Origin: Bog-756 sp052326605
Lineage (GTDB): Bacteria; Actinomycetota; Acidimicrobiia; Acidimicrobiales; RAAP-2
NCBI GenBank assembly: GCA_052326605.1
Contig: JBKQMB010000095.1
Span: 134,198 to 198,197, forward strand
Reading direction: 5' to 3'
Length of the DNA stretch: 64,000 nucleotides
Every line of letters begins with the position of its first letter. Positions within the stretch are counted from its first letter, which is position 1. The notes under the pieces are model-generated. The model saw only the letters and a program-made list of their open reading frames with translations. It was not told the DNA's origin and did not search any database. This document shows positions 6,864 to 15,866 of the stretch, piece after piece. Both the position numbers and the translations under genes were made by a program.

Positions 6864-8230
6864 CCCTGGTGGCCGGCGGGTCCGCGGGGGCCGAGGCGAC
6901 ACCGCAGGCGGCCGAGGAGTCGCGGCAGCGCCGCGGTGCTCCTACCGGACGGCTGGTCGAACGGTTCGAACGGGGCCTGGAGGCACCAATCTGCCTGACC
7001 TGGGAGCTCACCTACGCGTGCAACCTGGCCTGCGTGCACTGCCTCTCGAGCTCAGGGCGGCGCGACCCGCGCGAGCTGTCGACCGACGAGTGCAGGGCGC
7101 TCATCGACGAGTTCGAGCGGATGCAGATCTTCTACGTCAACATCGGGGGCGGCGAGCCCACCGTCCGCTCCGACTTCTGGGAGCTGGTGGAGTACGCCAC
7201 CGAGCATCACGTGGGGGTGAAGTTCTCCACCAACGGCTCGCGGATCACGACCGCGGTCGCCGAACGACTGGCATCCAGCGAGTACGTCGACGTCCAGATC
7301 TCGCTCGACGGTGCCACCCCGGCGATCAACGACGCCGTGCGCGGCGAGGGCACGTTCGACACCGCAGTCACCGCCATGGGGCGCCTTGCCGATGCCGGCT
7401 TCGTCGGCTTCAAGGTGTCGGTGGTCGCCACCCGTCACAACGTCGGCCAACTCGACGGGTTCAAGGAGCTCACCGATCGCTACGGCGCCCAGCTCCGACT
7501 CACCCGCCTCCGCCCCGCCGGGCGCGGGGCGGAGGTGTGGGACGAGCTCCACCCCACGGCCGAGCAGCAGCGGGAGCTCTACGACTGGCTGGTCGTCCAC
7601 GGTGAGCAGGTCCTGACCGGCGACTCCTTCTTCCATCTGGCCGGATACGGCGAATCGCTCCCGGGGCTGAACCTGTGCGGCGCGGGCCGCGTCGTGTGCC
7701 TGGTGGACCCGGTCGGCGACGTCTACGCCTGCCCGTTCGCCATCCACGACGAGTTCCTGGCCGGCAACGTCCGCGGCGCAGGCGGGTTCACCGACGTCTG
7801 GCGCCGCTCCGACCTGTTCGACGAGCTGCGCCGTCCCCAGAGCGCCGGAGCGTGCGGCTCGTGCGGGGAGTACGACGCCTGCCGCGGCGGATGCATGGCC
7901 GCCAAGTTCTTCACCGGCCTTCCCCTCGACGGGCCGGACCCCGAGTGCGTGTTGGGCCACGGCGAGGAGGCGCTGGCACGCCGGGGCACCTCCGAGGCGC
8001 CCAGGCCTTCACTCGACCACTCCCTGCGCCCGAGGCGCCGGACCGGTGCTGCAGGTCGTCCCGGCGATCCCGGCGATTCCCGTCCCGGCGCCGCGGGCCA
8101 CCTCGGTCCGGTGGCGGTGGCCCTCCTCCCGCGTCGACCCGACCGGGCCTGCGACGAAAGCCCCCTGGCCGCATCCGGCCCCGGGCCCGTCGGCCCCTCT
8201 GCCGGCACCGCCGGCCACAGGCCGCACTGA
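6860..8230 (+). CDS. mftC: Mycofactocin radical SAM maturase MftC
   Basis: A 456-residue radical SAM/SPASM enzyme. The SAM-cluster motif CNLACVHC gives Cys54, Cys58 and Cys61. GGGEPT is the SAM-binding glycine motif. SPASM cysteines follow in LCGAGRVVCLVDPVGDVYACP (about residues 272-292) and CGSCGEYDACRGGC (about 331-344). MftC converts the MftA Val-Tyr terminus through oxidative decarboxylation and a second cyclising step. After about residue 380 there is a Pro/Arg/Gly-rich tail of roughly 70 residues with no domain look, so the protein is longer than mycobacterial MftC. Three bases separate its stop from the next gene. Confidence 0.95.
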   Translation: MTLVAGGSAGAEATPQAAEESRQRRGAPTGRLVERFERGLEAPICLTWELTYACNLACVHCLSSSGRRDPRELSTDECRALIDEFERMQIFYVNIGGGEPTVRSDFWELVEYATEHHVGVKFSTNGSRITTAVAERLASSEYVDVQISLDGATPAINDAVRGEGTFDTAVTAMGRLADAGFVGFKVSVVATRHNVGQLDGFKELTDRYGAQLRLTRLRPAGRGAEVWDELHPTAEQQRELYDWLVVHGEQVLTGDSFFHLAGYGESLPGLNLCGAGRVVCLVDPVGDVYACPFAIHDEFLAGNVRGAGGFTDVWRRSDLFDELRRPQSAGACGSCGEYDACRGGCMAAKFFTGLPLDGPDPECVLGHGEEALARRGTSEAPRPSLDHSLRPRRRTGAAGRPGDPGDSRPGAAGHLGPVAVALLPRRPDRACDESPLAASGPGPVGPSAGTAGHRPH

Positions 8231-8233
8231 GCC

Positions 8234-10210
8234 ATGGTCGGACTGGTCGATCCCGTGGAGCTGGCCGGTCGAACGGCGCCGTCGCGGGTGGTGTTCGGCC
8301 CCCACGAGACGAATCTGGGTGCTGGACGCTCCCTCGGAGCGCGCCACGTCGCCTACTACGAGGCCCGGGCGGCCGGCGGTGCCGGCATCATCGTCACCGA
8401 GACCGCCTCGGTGCACCCGTCGGACTGGCCCTACGAGCGTGCGCCACTGGCCGTCTCGTGCGGACCGGGCTGGAGGGCCGTGGCCGGTGCGTGTCAGCCG
8501 CACGGGGCCCTGGTGCTCGCCGGGCTGGGCCACTGTGGCGGGCAAGGTTCAAGCGCCTACTCCCAATCGGTGCTGTGGGCACCGTCGCCGGTGGCGGACG
8601 TGGTCAGTCGCGAGCTGCCCATGGAGATGGAGCAGGCAGAGATCGACGCCGTGGTCGACGGGTTCGCGGAATCGGCCCGCTCGGCCGCGGCGTCGGGCCT
8701 CGACGGCGTCGAGATCGACGCCGGCTCCCACTCGCTCCTGCGGCAGTTCCACTCCGGTGTGACCAACCAGCGCACCGATGCCTACGGCTCCGACCGGCTG
8801 CTGCTCACCAGGGAGGTCCTCGCTGCGGTTCGGGGCGTCCTCGGAAGCGATCGCATCGTCTCCCTCCGCCTGTGCTGCGACGAGCTGGCCCCGTGGGCCG
8901 GCGTGACCCCTGAGCACGCGGCCGAGCAGGTGGCGGCCCTGGCCGACCGGCTGGACCTCTTGGTGGTGGTGCGGGGCGGTCCGTTCTCGGCGTCGGCCTA
9001 CCGCCCCGATTCCCACACGCCGCCCGCATTCAATGTCGACCTGTGCCGCATGATGCGCGATGCCGCTGCCGGCCGGGTGCCCGTCGCCCTGCAGGGCAGC
9101 GTGGCCGACCCGGACGTGGCCGCGGCCGCCCTCGACGAAGGGGTCTGTGATCTGGTCGAGATGACCAGGGCACAGATCGCGGAGCCCCGCCTGGTGGGGC
9201 TGGTCCGGCAGGGCGACGGCACCCGGGTACGGCCGTGCCTCCTGTGCAACCAGGCCTGCCACGTCCGCGACGACCGCAATCCCATCGTGAGCTGCGTGGG
9301 CGAGCCCCGCAGCGGCCACGAGACCCTCGAGCCGTCCACCGAGGGGGTCGACGGGCTGCCCGGCGAGGTCCTGGTCGTCGGGGCCGGAGTCGCCGGCCTC
9401 GAGTGCGCCCGGGTGCTCTCTGCCCGCGGGCACCGCGTGCGCATCGCCGAGCGGGCCGAACGGGCGGGTGGGATGGTGCGGACGGCGGCGGTCGGTCCGG
9501 GCCGCGAGCGCCTGGCCCGACTGGCCCACTGGTTGATCGCCGAGTGCCTCCTCCAGGGTGTCGCCATCGAGACCGGAACGGAGGTGACGGCGGCCGACCT
9601 CGATGCCGCCCGGGCCGACGGAACCGATGTCGTGCTGGCCACGGGTTCCCGGGCGGCGCCCCTCGCCTTCCCGGCGGACGGCTCCTGCGCAGTGGTCGAC
9701 GCCCCGGGGCTGCTGGCCGGCGGGGTCGACAGCCTTCCGCCCGGTGCGGTGGTGGTGCACGACCCGATCGGGGGCCCGATCGGCGTCGGCGTGGCCGAGT
9801 GGCTGGTCGGCACGGGACGGGACGTCTCCCTGGTCACCCAGGACCAGATCGCCGGCACCCTCCTGTCCCGGACCGGGGACCTGGCCGACGCCAACACCCG
9901 GCTGCAGCGCGCCGGGGTCCGGCGCGAGCTGCGGGCACTGGTGCGCGGCATCGAAGACGGCCGGGTCGTGCTCGAGGACGTCTGGACCGGCGAGCGGCGG
10001 CGGGTGGCGTGCGGTGTGCTCGTCGACTGCGGCCATCGGCTTCCCGAGGAGGTACTCCCGCTCCGGCGCCCCGACACGGCGCGGGCCGGCGACTGCATCG
10101 CCCCGCGCAGCATCCTCGAGGCAGTGCTCGAAGGTCGCCGTCGAGCCATGGAGATCGCCACCGGTGTCGGCGGCGGCGGGGCCCCCGTCCCGGTGGGAGT
10201 TGCGTCGTGA
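8234..10210 (+). CDS. Mycofactocin-system FadH/OYE-family oxidoreductase (copy 1)
   Basis: A 658-residue multidomain flavoenzyme of the 2,4-dienoyl-CoA reductase (FadH) layout. It comprises an N-terminal FMN-binding Old Yellow Enzyme TIM barrel (about residues 1-330), a [4Fe-4S] motif CLLCNQACHVRDDRNPIVSC (about 335-355), and a C-terminal FAD/NAD(P) module opening with VLVVGAGVAGLECARVLSARGHRV. A subgroup of this family occurs almost only inside mycofactocin clusters. The reaction is unknown; family logic suggests reduction of an activated double bond or electron transfer to a mycofactocin intermediate. It occupies the slot directly after mftC where mftD usually sits. The stop overlaps the following SDR start (GTGA). 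Confidence 0.87.
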   Translation: MVGLVDPVELAGRTAPSRVVFGPHETNLGAGRSLGARHVAYYEARAAGGAGIIVTETASVHPSDWPYERAPLAVSCGPGWRAVAGACQPHGALVLAGLGHCGGQGSSAYSQSVLWAPSPVADVVSRELPMEMEQAEIDAVVDGFAESARSAAASGLDGVEIDAGSHSLLRQFHSGVTNQRTDAYGSDRLLLTREVLAAVRGVLGSDRIVSLRLCCDELAPWAGVTPEHAAEQVAALADRLDLLVVVRGGPFSASAYRPDSHTPPAFNVDLCRMMRDAAAGRVPVALQGSVADPDVAAAALDEGVCDLVEMTRAQIAEPRLVGLVRQGDGTRVRPCLLCNQACHVRDDRNPIVSCVGEPRSGHETLEPSTEGVDGLPGEVLVVGAGVAGLECARVLSARGHRVRIAERAERAGGMVRTAAVGPGRERLARLAHWLIAECLLQGVAIETGTEVTAADLDAARADGTDVVLATGSRAAPLAFPADGSCAVVDAPGLLAGGVDSLPPGAVVVHDPIGGPIGVGVAEWLVGTGRDVSLVTQDQIAGTLLSRTGDLADANTRLQRAGVRRELRALVRGIEDGRVVLEDVWTGERRRVACGVLVDCGHRLPEEVLPLRRPDTARAGDCIAPRSILEAVLEGRRRAMEIATGVGGGGAPVPVGVAS

Positions 10211-11076
10211 CCACCGGTCCGGGTCGTCCGAACGGCGCCGCCACCGCCGACGCCGGTCGGACGACCCGGACCGGGCGTGTCGCCGGCAAGGTGGCCCTCA
10301 TCACCGGTGCTGCCCGGGGCCAGGGCCGCAGCCATGCCGTGCGGCTGGCCCGCGAAGGTGCGGACATCATCGCGGTGGACGTGTGTTCCGATGTCGCCGG
10401 CATCGCCTACCCACTGGCCTTGCCCGACGACCTCGAGGAGACGGCCCGGCTGGCCGAGGGGGCCGGCGCCCGGGTGGTGACCGCGCAGGTCGACGTGCGT
10501 GACAGCGACGCGCTGACCCATGCCGTCGGCAGGGGCGTGGACCGACTCGGCCGTCTCGACATAGCGGTGGCCAACGCCGGCGTGTGCACCATCCAGCGCT
10601 GGGACGAGGTCGACCCCGCGGTCTGGGACACGGTGATCGGCATCAACCTGACCGGCGCGTGGAACACCTGCGTGGCCTCCATCCCTCACCTGCTGGCGGC
10701 CGGCAGGGGCTCGATCATCCTGATCAGCTCGGCCGCCGGCCTCAAGGGACAGCCGTTCCTCGCCCCCTATGTGGCCTCCAAGCACGGAATCGTCGGGGTG
10801 ATGCGCACCCTGGCCAACGAGCTGGCGTCCCGCAGCATCCGGGTCAATTCCGTCCACCCCACCGGAGTCGACACCCCGATGCTGGTGGGGCTGGGCGGCC
10901 TCACCGAGCGTATCGAGTCGAGCCCCGACGTCGGGCCCCTGTTCCTCAACTCGCTGCCGATCGACGTGATGGAACCCGAGGACGTCAGCGACGCTGTGCT
11001 CTACCTGGCCTCTGACGAATCCCGCTACGTGACCGGGCTCACCATGACGGTGGACGCCGGAGCGACGGCCCGTTGA
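10207..11076 (+). CDS. Mycofactocin-coupled SDR-family oxidoreductase
   Basis: A 289-residue short-chain dehydrogenase. The cofactor motif TGAARGQGRSHAVRLAREGADIIAVDVC is typical of the mycofactocin-coupled SDR subfamily, whose members hold NAD tightly and need mycofactocin as external acceptor. NAGV, the catalytic serine in ISSAAG and the YVASKHG Tyr-Lys pair are all present, followed by VHPTGVDTPM. The protein starts at GTG 10207, overlapping the upstream stop. An N-terminal extension of about 25 residues precedes the Rossmann strand. The substrate is probably a secondary alcohol or ketone, not identifiable here. Confidence 0.9.
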   Translation: MTTGPGRPNGAATADAGRTTRTGRVAGKVALITGAARGQGRSHAVRLAREGADIIAVDVCSDVAGIAYPLALPDDLEETARLAEGAGARVVTAQVDVRDSDALTHAVGRGVDRLGRLDIAVANAGVCTIQRWDEVDPAVWDTVIGINLTGAWNTCVASIPHLLAAGRGSIILISSAAGLKGQPFLAPYVASKHGIVGVMRTLANELASRSIRVNSVHPTGVDTPMLVGLGGLTERIESSPDVGPLFLNSLPIDVMEPEDVSDAVLYLASDESRYVTGLTMTVDAGATAR

Positions 11077-11091
11077 TCGCCGGATGAGCCG

Positions 11092-13077
11092 ATGAGCACG
11101 GGAACCCGCTACCGACACCTCTTCACGCCGCTCCGTCTCGGGCCGGTCACCGTGCAGAACCGGATCGTCTTCTCGGCCCACCTGACCAACTACGCCGTCG
11201 ACGGCCTGCCCACCGAGCAGCACGCCGCCTACTACGCGGCCCGGGCCGCCGGCGGTGCCGGGCTGATCATCACGGAGGAGCATTCGACCCATCGGACCGA
11301 CTGGCCCTACGAGAAGCTCATCCACGGCTTCAACCCTGCGGTGGTCGACGGCTACCGGCGGATCACCGACGCCGTGCACGCCCACGACGTCCCCATCCTC
11401 GCCCAGATCAACCACAACGGCGGTCAGGCCTCGGGCCTCTACTCGCGCCTGCCGGTGTGGGCACCCAGCCCCGTTCCCGATCCGCTCTTCCGTGAGGTGC
11501 CCAAGGCCGTCGAGCCCCACGAGATCAGGGAGATCATCGACGGGTACGCCCTCGTGGCCGACCACTGCATGGCCGGTGGATTCGACGGCATAGAGCTGCA
11601 GTGCTCCCACTCCTCGATCGTGCGCGGCTTCCTCTCGCCGGCCACCAACAGGAGGGACGACCACTACGGGGGCCCCCTACGCAATCGGGCCCGGCTCCTG
11701 CTGGAGATCGTGGACGCGGTGCGCGACGCAATCGGAGGCGATCGCGCCCTGGGGGTGAGGATCTGTGGCGACGAGCTGATCGAAGGCGGCACCGGCATCG
11801 AGGAGGCGGTCGAGGTGGCCCGTCTGGTCGACGCCACCGGCCAGGTCGACTACATCAACACCTCGATCGGAGTGGCCACGGCCACCCTGTACATGATCGA
11901 GGCCAGCATGCAGGTCCCTCCGGGGTATGCCCTGTTCATCCCCAGCGCCATCCGCGAGGCGGTGGGCGTCCCCGTCGTCGGCGTCGGCCGCTTCAAGGAT
12001 CCCCTGCAGGCCGACAGGGCCCTGGCAGAGGGCCTGTGCGACCTGGTCGGGGTGGTGCGGGGACAGATCGCGGATCCCGATTTCGCCATCAAGGCCCGCT
12101 CGGGGCACGCCACCGACATCCGCACCTGCCTTTCGTGCAATCAGGAGTGCGTGGGCCGGATGGGGCTCAACCGCTGGCTCGGGTGCATCGAGAACCCGAG
12201 GACCGGTCGTGAGTCGACCACGTTGCCCTTCCCCGAGAAGCGCTCGAAGGTGGTGGTGGTCGGTGGGGGCCCGGGCGGTCTCCAGGCCGCGGTGACCGCC
12301 GCAGAGCGCGGCCACCGGGTGGTCCTCTTCGAGCGCAACGACCGCCTCGGGGGGCAGGCCCTGGTGGCGGCCTCGGTCCCCAGCCGGGCGGAGTTCTTCG
12401 ACATCGCCCGCAATCTCATCGTGGCCGCCCGGCGCGAAGGCGTCGACCTCCGGACCGGGACGGAGGCCACGGCCGAAGCAGTGAGGGCGGAGCGACCCGA
12501 TGCCGTCGTCGTGGCCACCGGCGCCCGGCCCGCCCGACCGTGGTGGGTCGGCGACCACCGCCGGGTTGTGGACGTGCGCGACGTCCTCGAAGGACGCGTC
12601 CATCCATGGGGGCGGGTGGTGATCGTCGACGAGCTCGGGTTCCACCAGGCCACCTCGACCGCCGAGCTGCTGGCCGACCGCGGATGTGAGGTGGAGATCG
12701 TCACCAACGGGATGGTGGTGGCCCAGGACCTGGGCGTCACCCTCGACCTGGAGACCTGGAACGTCAAAGCCCACGCCAAGGGCATCACCCAGAGCGTGGA
12801 CCTCGTCCCGATGGGCGTGGCCGACACCGACGCCGAGCGGCAGGGGGGCGGAGGCGACGGGCCGGTCGTCCTCACGCTGCAGCACCATCCGACCGGCACC
12901 GACCGGCACCGCGACTGCGACTGGGTGGTGTGCGCCGTGCACCAGCAGCCGGACGACGCGTTGTGGAGGGAGCTGCGGGCCGCACCGTTCCCCGTCCACC
13001 GGGTCGGGGACTGCCTGTCGCCGCGGCGGGCCCACGCCGCCATCGTCGAGGGCCATCGAGTGGCCGTGGCACTGTGA
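11092..13077 (+). CDS. Mycofactocin-system FadH/OYE-family oxidoreductase (copy 2)
   Basis: A 661-residue paralogue of the enzyme at 8234 with the same layout: OYE barrel starting HLFTPLRLGPVTVQNRIVFSAH, iron-sulphur motif CLSCNQECVGRMGLNRWLGC and an FAD/NAD(P) module with VVVVGGGPGGLQAAVTAAERGHRV. It is the more canonical of the two: the INHNGGQ and ATNRRDDHYGG blocks of FadH-type barrels are well kept. The exact reaction is unknown. Two related enzymes bracketing one SDR suggest they act on successive or alternative redox intermediates. The ATG at 11092 follows a near-identical ATGAGCC; the later one gives the conserved N-terminus. The stop overlaps ETF alpha (GTGA). Confidence 0.88.
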   Translation: MSTGTRYRHLFTPLRLGPVTVQNRIVFSAHLTNYAVDGLPTEQHAAYYAARAAGGAGLIITEEHSTHRTDWPYEKLIHGFNPAVVDGYRRITDAVHAHDVPILAQINHNGGQASGLYSRLPVWAPSPVPDPLFREVPKAVEPHEIREIIDGYALVADHCMAGGFDGIELQCSHSSIVRGFLSPATNRRDDHYGGPLRNRARLLLEIVDAVRDAIGGDRALGVRICGDELIEGGTGIEEAVEVARLVDATGQVDYINTSIGVATATLYMIEASMQVPPGYALFIPSAIREAVGVPVVGVGRFKDPLQADRALAEGLCDLVGVVRGQIADPDFAIKARSGHATDIRTCLSCNQECVGRMGLNRWLGCIENPRTGRESTTLPFPEKRSKVVVVGGGPGGLQAAVTAAERGHRVVLFERNDRLGGQALVAASVPSRAEFFDIARNLIVAARREGVDLRTGTEATAEAVRAERPDAVVVATGARPARPWWVGDHRRVVDVRDVLEGRVHPWGRVVIVDELGFHQATSTAELLADRGCEVEIVTNGMVVAQDLGVTLDLETWNVKAHAKGITQSVDLVPMGVADTDAERQGGGGDGPVVLTLQHHPTGTDRHRDCDWVVCAVHQQPDDALWRELRAAPFPVHRVGDCLSPRRAHAAIVEGHRVAVAL

Positions 13078-14189
13078 GCACGCCGGGCACCCTCGGCCAG
13101 GCATCGGGTGGGGCGCCCCTGGCGGCAGTGGCGGTCGTGGTGGCGCGGGACGGGCGATTGCCGCACGGTGCCGACGAGGCGGTGGCCGAGGCAGGGGGCG
13201 AAGCCGTCGTGGTCGGCTCGGGCGCCGAGGCCGGGGCCGTCGCGCTGGCCGGGGCCCGCCACGTGCGGTGGTCCGACACCGGGGACGGGCTGAGGCCGGG
13301 CGCACTCGCCGCCGCTCTGTCCCCCCTGCTCGACGGAGTGCCGATGGTGGTGATGCCGGCATCGCCCGACGGGCGGGACCTGGCGCCGCGCCTGGCGGCC
13401 GCCGGCGGCCGCCACCTGGTGGCCCGGGCGGTCCGGGCCGAGGTGGTCGCCGATGACCACCCGGACGGGGCGCCCACGGTGCGGGCCACGGTGTCCCGGC
13501 TCGACGACCGGGTGGTGGTGCCGGTCGACGTCGACGGCCCGGCCGTGGTCACACTCGTCCCCTGCGGTCGCGGCGTGGCCCCGGCCACCACGGCCCCTCT
13601 CGTCGAGCACCTCCCGCTGGCCCTGCCCCCGGCCGGTCCGGCGGACAGCGGGAACCACACCGGCGGACCTCCGGGCACGATCCTCGACCCGCAGGTGGTC
13701 GCCATCCTCGAGCCCGACCTCCACACCATGGACCTTTCCGACGCCACCCGGGTGCTGGCGGGCGGGGCCGGCCTCGTGCCGGGCGCCGACGACCGACACG
13801 CCGCTGGCGCCTTCGACCTCCTGGTCCAGGTCGCCGCGGCCCTCGGGGGGTCCGCCGGGGCCACCCGGGTTGCCACCGACGCCGGCTGGATCGGCTACGA
13901 ACGACAGATCGGCACCACCGGGGTGACCATCGACCCCGACCTCTACATCGCCTTCGGGGTGTCGGGTGCCGCCCAGCACGTGGGCGGGGTGGGAGCCCCG
14001 CGCCACATCGTCAGCGTGAACACCGACGCCTCCTCGCCGATGACCGCCATGGCCGACCTCGGACTGGTCACCGACGCCCGGGCTCTGTTGGCCGAACTGG
14101 CCCGTCGCCTCGGTGTGCCGGTGCCCGCCGCTGCCTCCGGCGGCGATCCCCCTCTTGCCGACGATCGAACCGAGGACGCCCGTGGCTGA
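13074..14189 (+). CDS. Electron transfer flavoprotein alpha subunit (mycofactocin-associated)
   Basis: A 371-residue EtfA-like protein. The C-terminal third carries the FAD-binding signature read as GATRVATDAGWIGYERQIG, TGVTIDPDLYIAFGVSGAAQHVGG and NTDASSPMTAMADLGLV, which includes the conserved Asp/Ser and the SGAxQHxxG loop. The N-terminal domain is divergent and Ala/Gly-rich. It should pair with the beta subunit at 15863 to accept electrons from a dehydrogenase and pass them to the FixC-like enzyme encoded next. It starts at GTG 13074, overlapping the OYE stop, and its 3' end overlaps fixC by 8 bases. Confidence 0.85.
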   Translation: MSTPGTLGQASGGAPLAAVAVVVARDGRLPHGADEAVAEAGGEAVVVGSGAEAGAVALAGARHVRWSDTGDGLRPGALAAALSPLLDGVPMVVMPASPDGRDLAPRLAAAGGRHLVARAVRAEVVADDHPDGAPTVRATVSRLDDRVVVPVDVDGPAVVTLVPCGRGVAPATTAPLVEHLPLALPPAGPADSGNHTGGPPGTILDPQVVAILEPDLHTMDLSDATRVLAGGAGLVPGADDRHAAGAFDLLVQVAAALGGSAGATRVATDAGWIGYERQIGTTGVTIDPDLYIAFGVSGAAQHVGGVGAPRHIVSVNTDASSPMTAMADLGLVTDARALLAELARRLGVPVPAAASGGDPPLADDRTEDARG

Positions 14190-15492
14190 GTCCGCCGACT
14201 TCGACGCCGTGGTGGTGGGGGCCGGTCCCGCCGGATCTTCGGCCGCCCTGGCCCTGGCCCGCGCCGGTCGTTCGGTGGTGATGGTGGAGCGCGGACCCTT
14301 CCCCGGCTCGAAGAACGTCTACGGAGGGGTGGTCTACGGCAGGGTGCTCGACGACATCGTCCCCACCTGGTGGAGCGAGGTCCCGGTGGAACGCTGGGTG
14401 GTGCGCCGCTCGACCATGATGATGACCGAGGACCAGTCGCTGGCCATCGACTACCGCTCCCATGCGTGGGGCGTGGCCCCCTACAACGGAATGACCACGG
14501 TGCGCTCCCACTTCGACTCGTGGCTGGCGGGCAAGGCCACCGACGCCGGGGCCAGATTGGTGACCTCCACCGTGGCCACCGGGCTTGTGCGCGACGGCGC
14601 GGGCCGAGTGCTCGGCGTCCGGACCGACCGCGACGGCGCCGAGCTGCACGCCCCGGTGGTGATCGCCTGCGACGGGGTGAACTCGCTCCTGGCCAAGGAG
14701 GCCGGGCTCCTGCCCCTGGCCGAGGCCTCGCACTACACCCTGGGGGTCAAGGAGGTGCTGGACCTCCCTGCCGAAGTGATCAACGACCGGTTCGGCGTGC
14801 GGGGCCACGAAGGGGTCGACATCGAGATCCTCGGGTGCACCCGCGGCATCCCCGGGGGTGGCTTCCTCTACACCAACGCCGAAACGGTGAGCATCGGCGT
14901 GGTGGCCTCCCTCCCCCACCTGTCCGACGCCAAGGTGCGTCCCGAGGAGTTGATCGCCGACCTGAAGGCCCACCCGTCGATCGCGCCGTTGCTGCGGGGA
15001 GCCACTCTGCGCGAGTACGCCGCCCACCTGATCCCCGAGGGCGGATACGACACCATGCCCCCGTTGGCCACCGACGGCATGCTGGTGGCCGGGGACTCGG
15101 CCGCCATGACCCTGGCCGCCGGGCTCTGGCTCGAAGGGGTCAACTTCGCCATCGGCTCGGGATACGCCGCAGGCCGTGCCGCCGACCGGGCCGTCGCCGC
15201 GGGCGACTGCTCGGCGCGCGGCCTCGCCTCCTATCGGGCCGACCTCGAGCAGCAGTTCGTCCTGGCCGACCACAAGCGACTCCGCAAGGCCCCGGCCCTG
15301 GTGCTCTCCGAACGCATCCAGCAGCGCTACCCGGGCCTCCTGTGCGACCTGGCCGAGGGGATGTTCACCGTCACCAATCCCTCCCCCAAGGCCGGCGGTC
15401 TCCGGATCACCAGGGCGGCCGCGGCCAAGCACGGGGTGAAGCTCCGCGAACTGGCGGCCGACACGCTCCGGGGTCTGAGGATCTTCGGATGA
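14182..15492 (+). CDS. FixC-like ETF:quinone oxidoreductase flavoprotein
   Basis: A 436-residue FAD enzyme of the FixC/ETF-QO group. It begins with FDAVVVGAGPAGSSAALALARAG (dinucleotide-binding fold), then PFPGSKNVYGGVVYG, which is characteristic of FixC. The central part holds GCTRGIPGGGFLYTN. Near the end ATDGMLVAGDSAAM marks the second FAD contact. It is a peripheral membrane enzyme that takes electrons from ETF and, with the ferredoxin-like FixX, reduces quinone. The start chosen is GTG 14182 inside the etfA 3' end, giving the glycine motif about 10 residues in. The stop overlaps the FixX start (ATGA). Confidence 0.88.
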   Translation: MAESADFDAVVVGAGPAGSSAALALARAGRSVVMVERGPFPGSKNVYGGVVYGRVLDDIVPTWWSEVPVERWVVRRSTMMMTEDQSLAIDYRSHAWGVAPYNGMTTVRSHFDSWLAGKATDAGARLVTSTVATGLVRDGAGRVLGVRTDRDGAELHAPVVIACDGVNSLLAKEAGLLPLAEASHYTLGVKEVLDLPAEVINDRFGVRGHEGVDIEILGCTRGIPGGGFLYTNAETVSIGVVASLPHLSDAKVRPEELIADLKAHPSIAPLLRGATLREYAAHLIPEGGYDTMPPLATDGMLVAGDSAAMTLAAGLWLEGVNFAIGSGYAAGRAADRAVAAGDCSARGLASYRADLEQQFVLADHKRLRKAPALVLSERIQQRYPGLLCDLAEGMFTVTNPSPKAGGLRITRAAAAKHGVKLRELAADTLRGLRIFG

Positions 15493-15866
15493 GCGGACCG
15501 GGAGCGGCCGATGATGGGATCGGTGCGGCGGACGGATCGCTGCCGCTCGGCGGGGACACCACGCCGGCGAAGGCTCTGGCCTGGCGCGGCATCTCCTTCG
15601 AGGAGCGCATGGCCAGCGTCGACTTTCGCGTCGGAGAGCGGGCGCACATCACTGTGGACTCCGACGTCTGCCGGTCGTGCACCACCCGGGGCTGCGTCAC
15701 GGCCTGCCCGGCCAACCTCTTCGCGCCCACGTCCGACGGCGGCATCCTCTTCAACTACGAGGAGTGTTTCGAGTGTGGGACCTGCTACATGGTCTGCAAC
15801 CACGAGGGTGCCATCACCTGGACCTACCCCGATGGCGGCCACGGCGTCGTCTTCCACCACGGATGA
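15489..15866 (+). CDS. FixX-like ferredoxin
   Basis: A 125-residue ferredoxin-like protein. The N-terminal 30 residues are variable. The rest has FEERMASVDF, the cysteine motif CRSCTTRGCVTACPA and a second cluster region CFECGTCYMVCN, followed by the short C-terminal ITWTYPDGGHGV of FixX proteins. It should supply the iron-sulphur part of ETF:quinone oxidoreductase, which is fused in the mitochondrial enzyme and split into FixC plus FixX in bacteria. ATGA overlaps at both ends tie it to FixC and ETF beta. Confidence 0.9.
   Translation: MSGPGAADDGIGAADGSLPLGGDTTPAKALAWRGISFEERMASVDFRVGERAHITVDSDVCRSCTTRGCVTACPANLFAPTSDGGILFNYEECFECGTCYMVCNHEGAITWTYPDGGHGVVFHHG

Noticed and set aside
8998..11664. 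Minus-strand open frame of 888 codons opposite the mycofactocin oxidoreductases
   Set aside because: Antisense shadow; low-complexity translation and clear enzymes on the plus strand.
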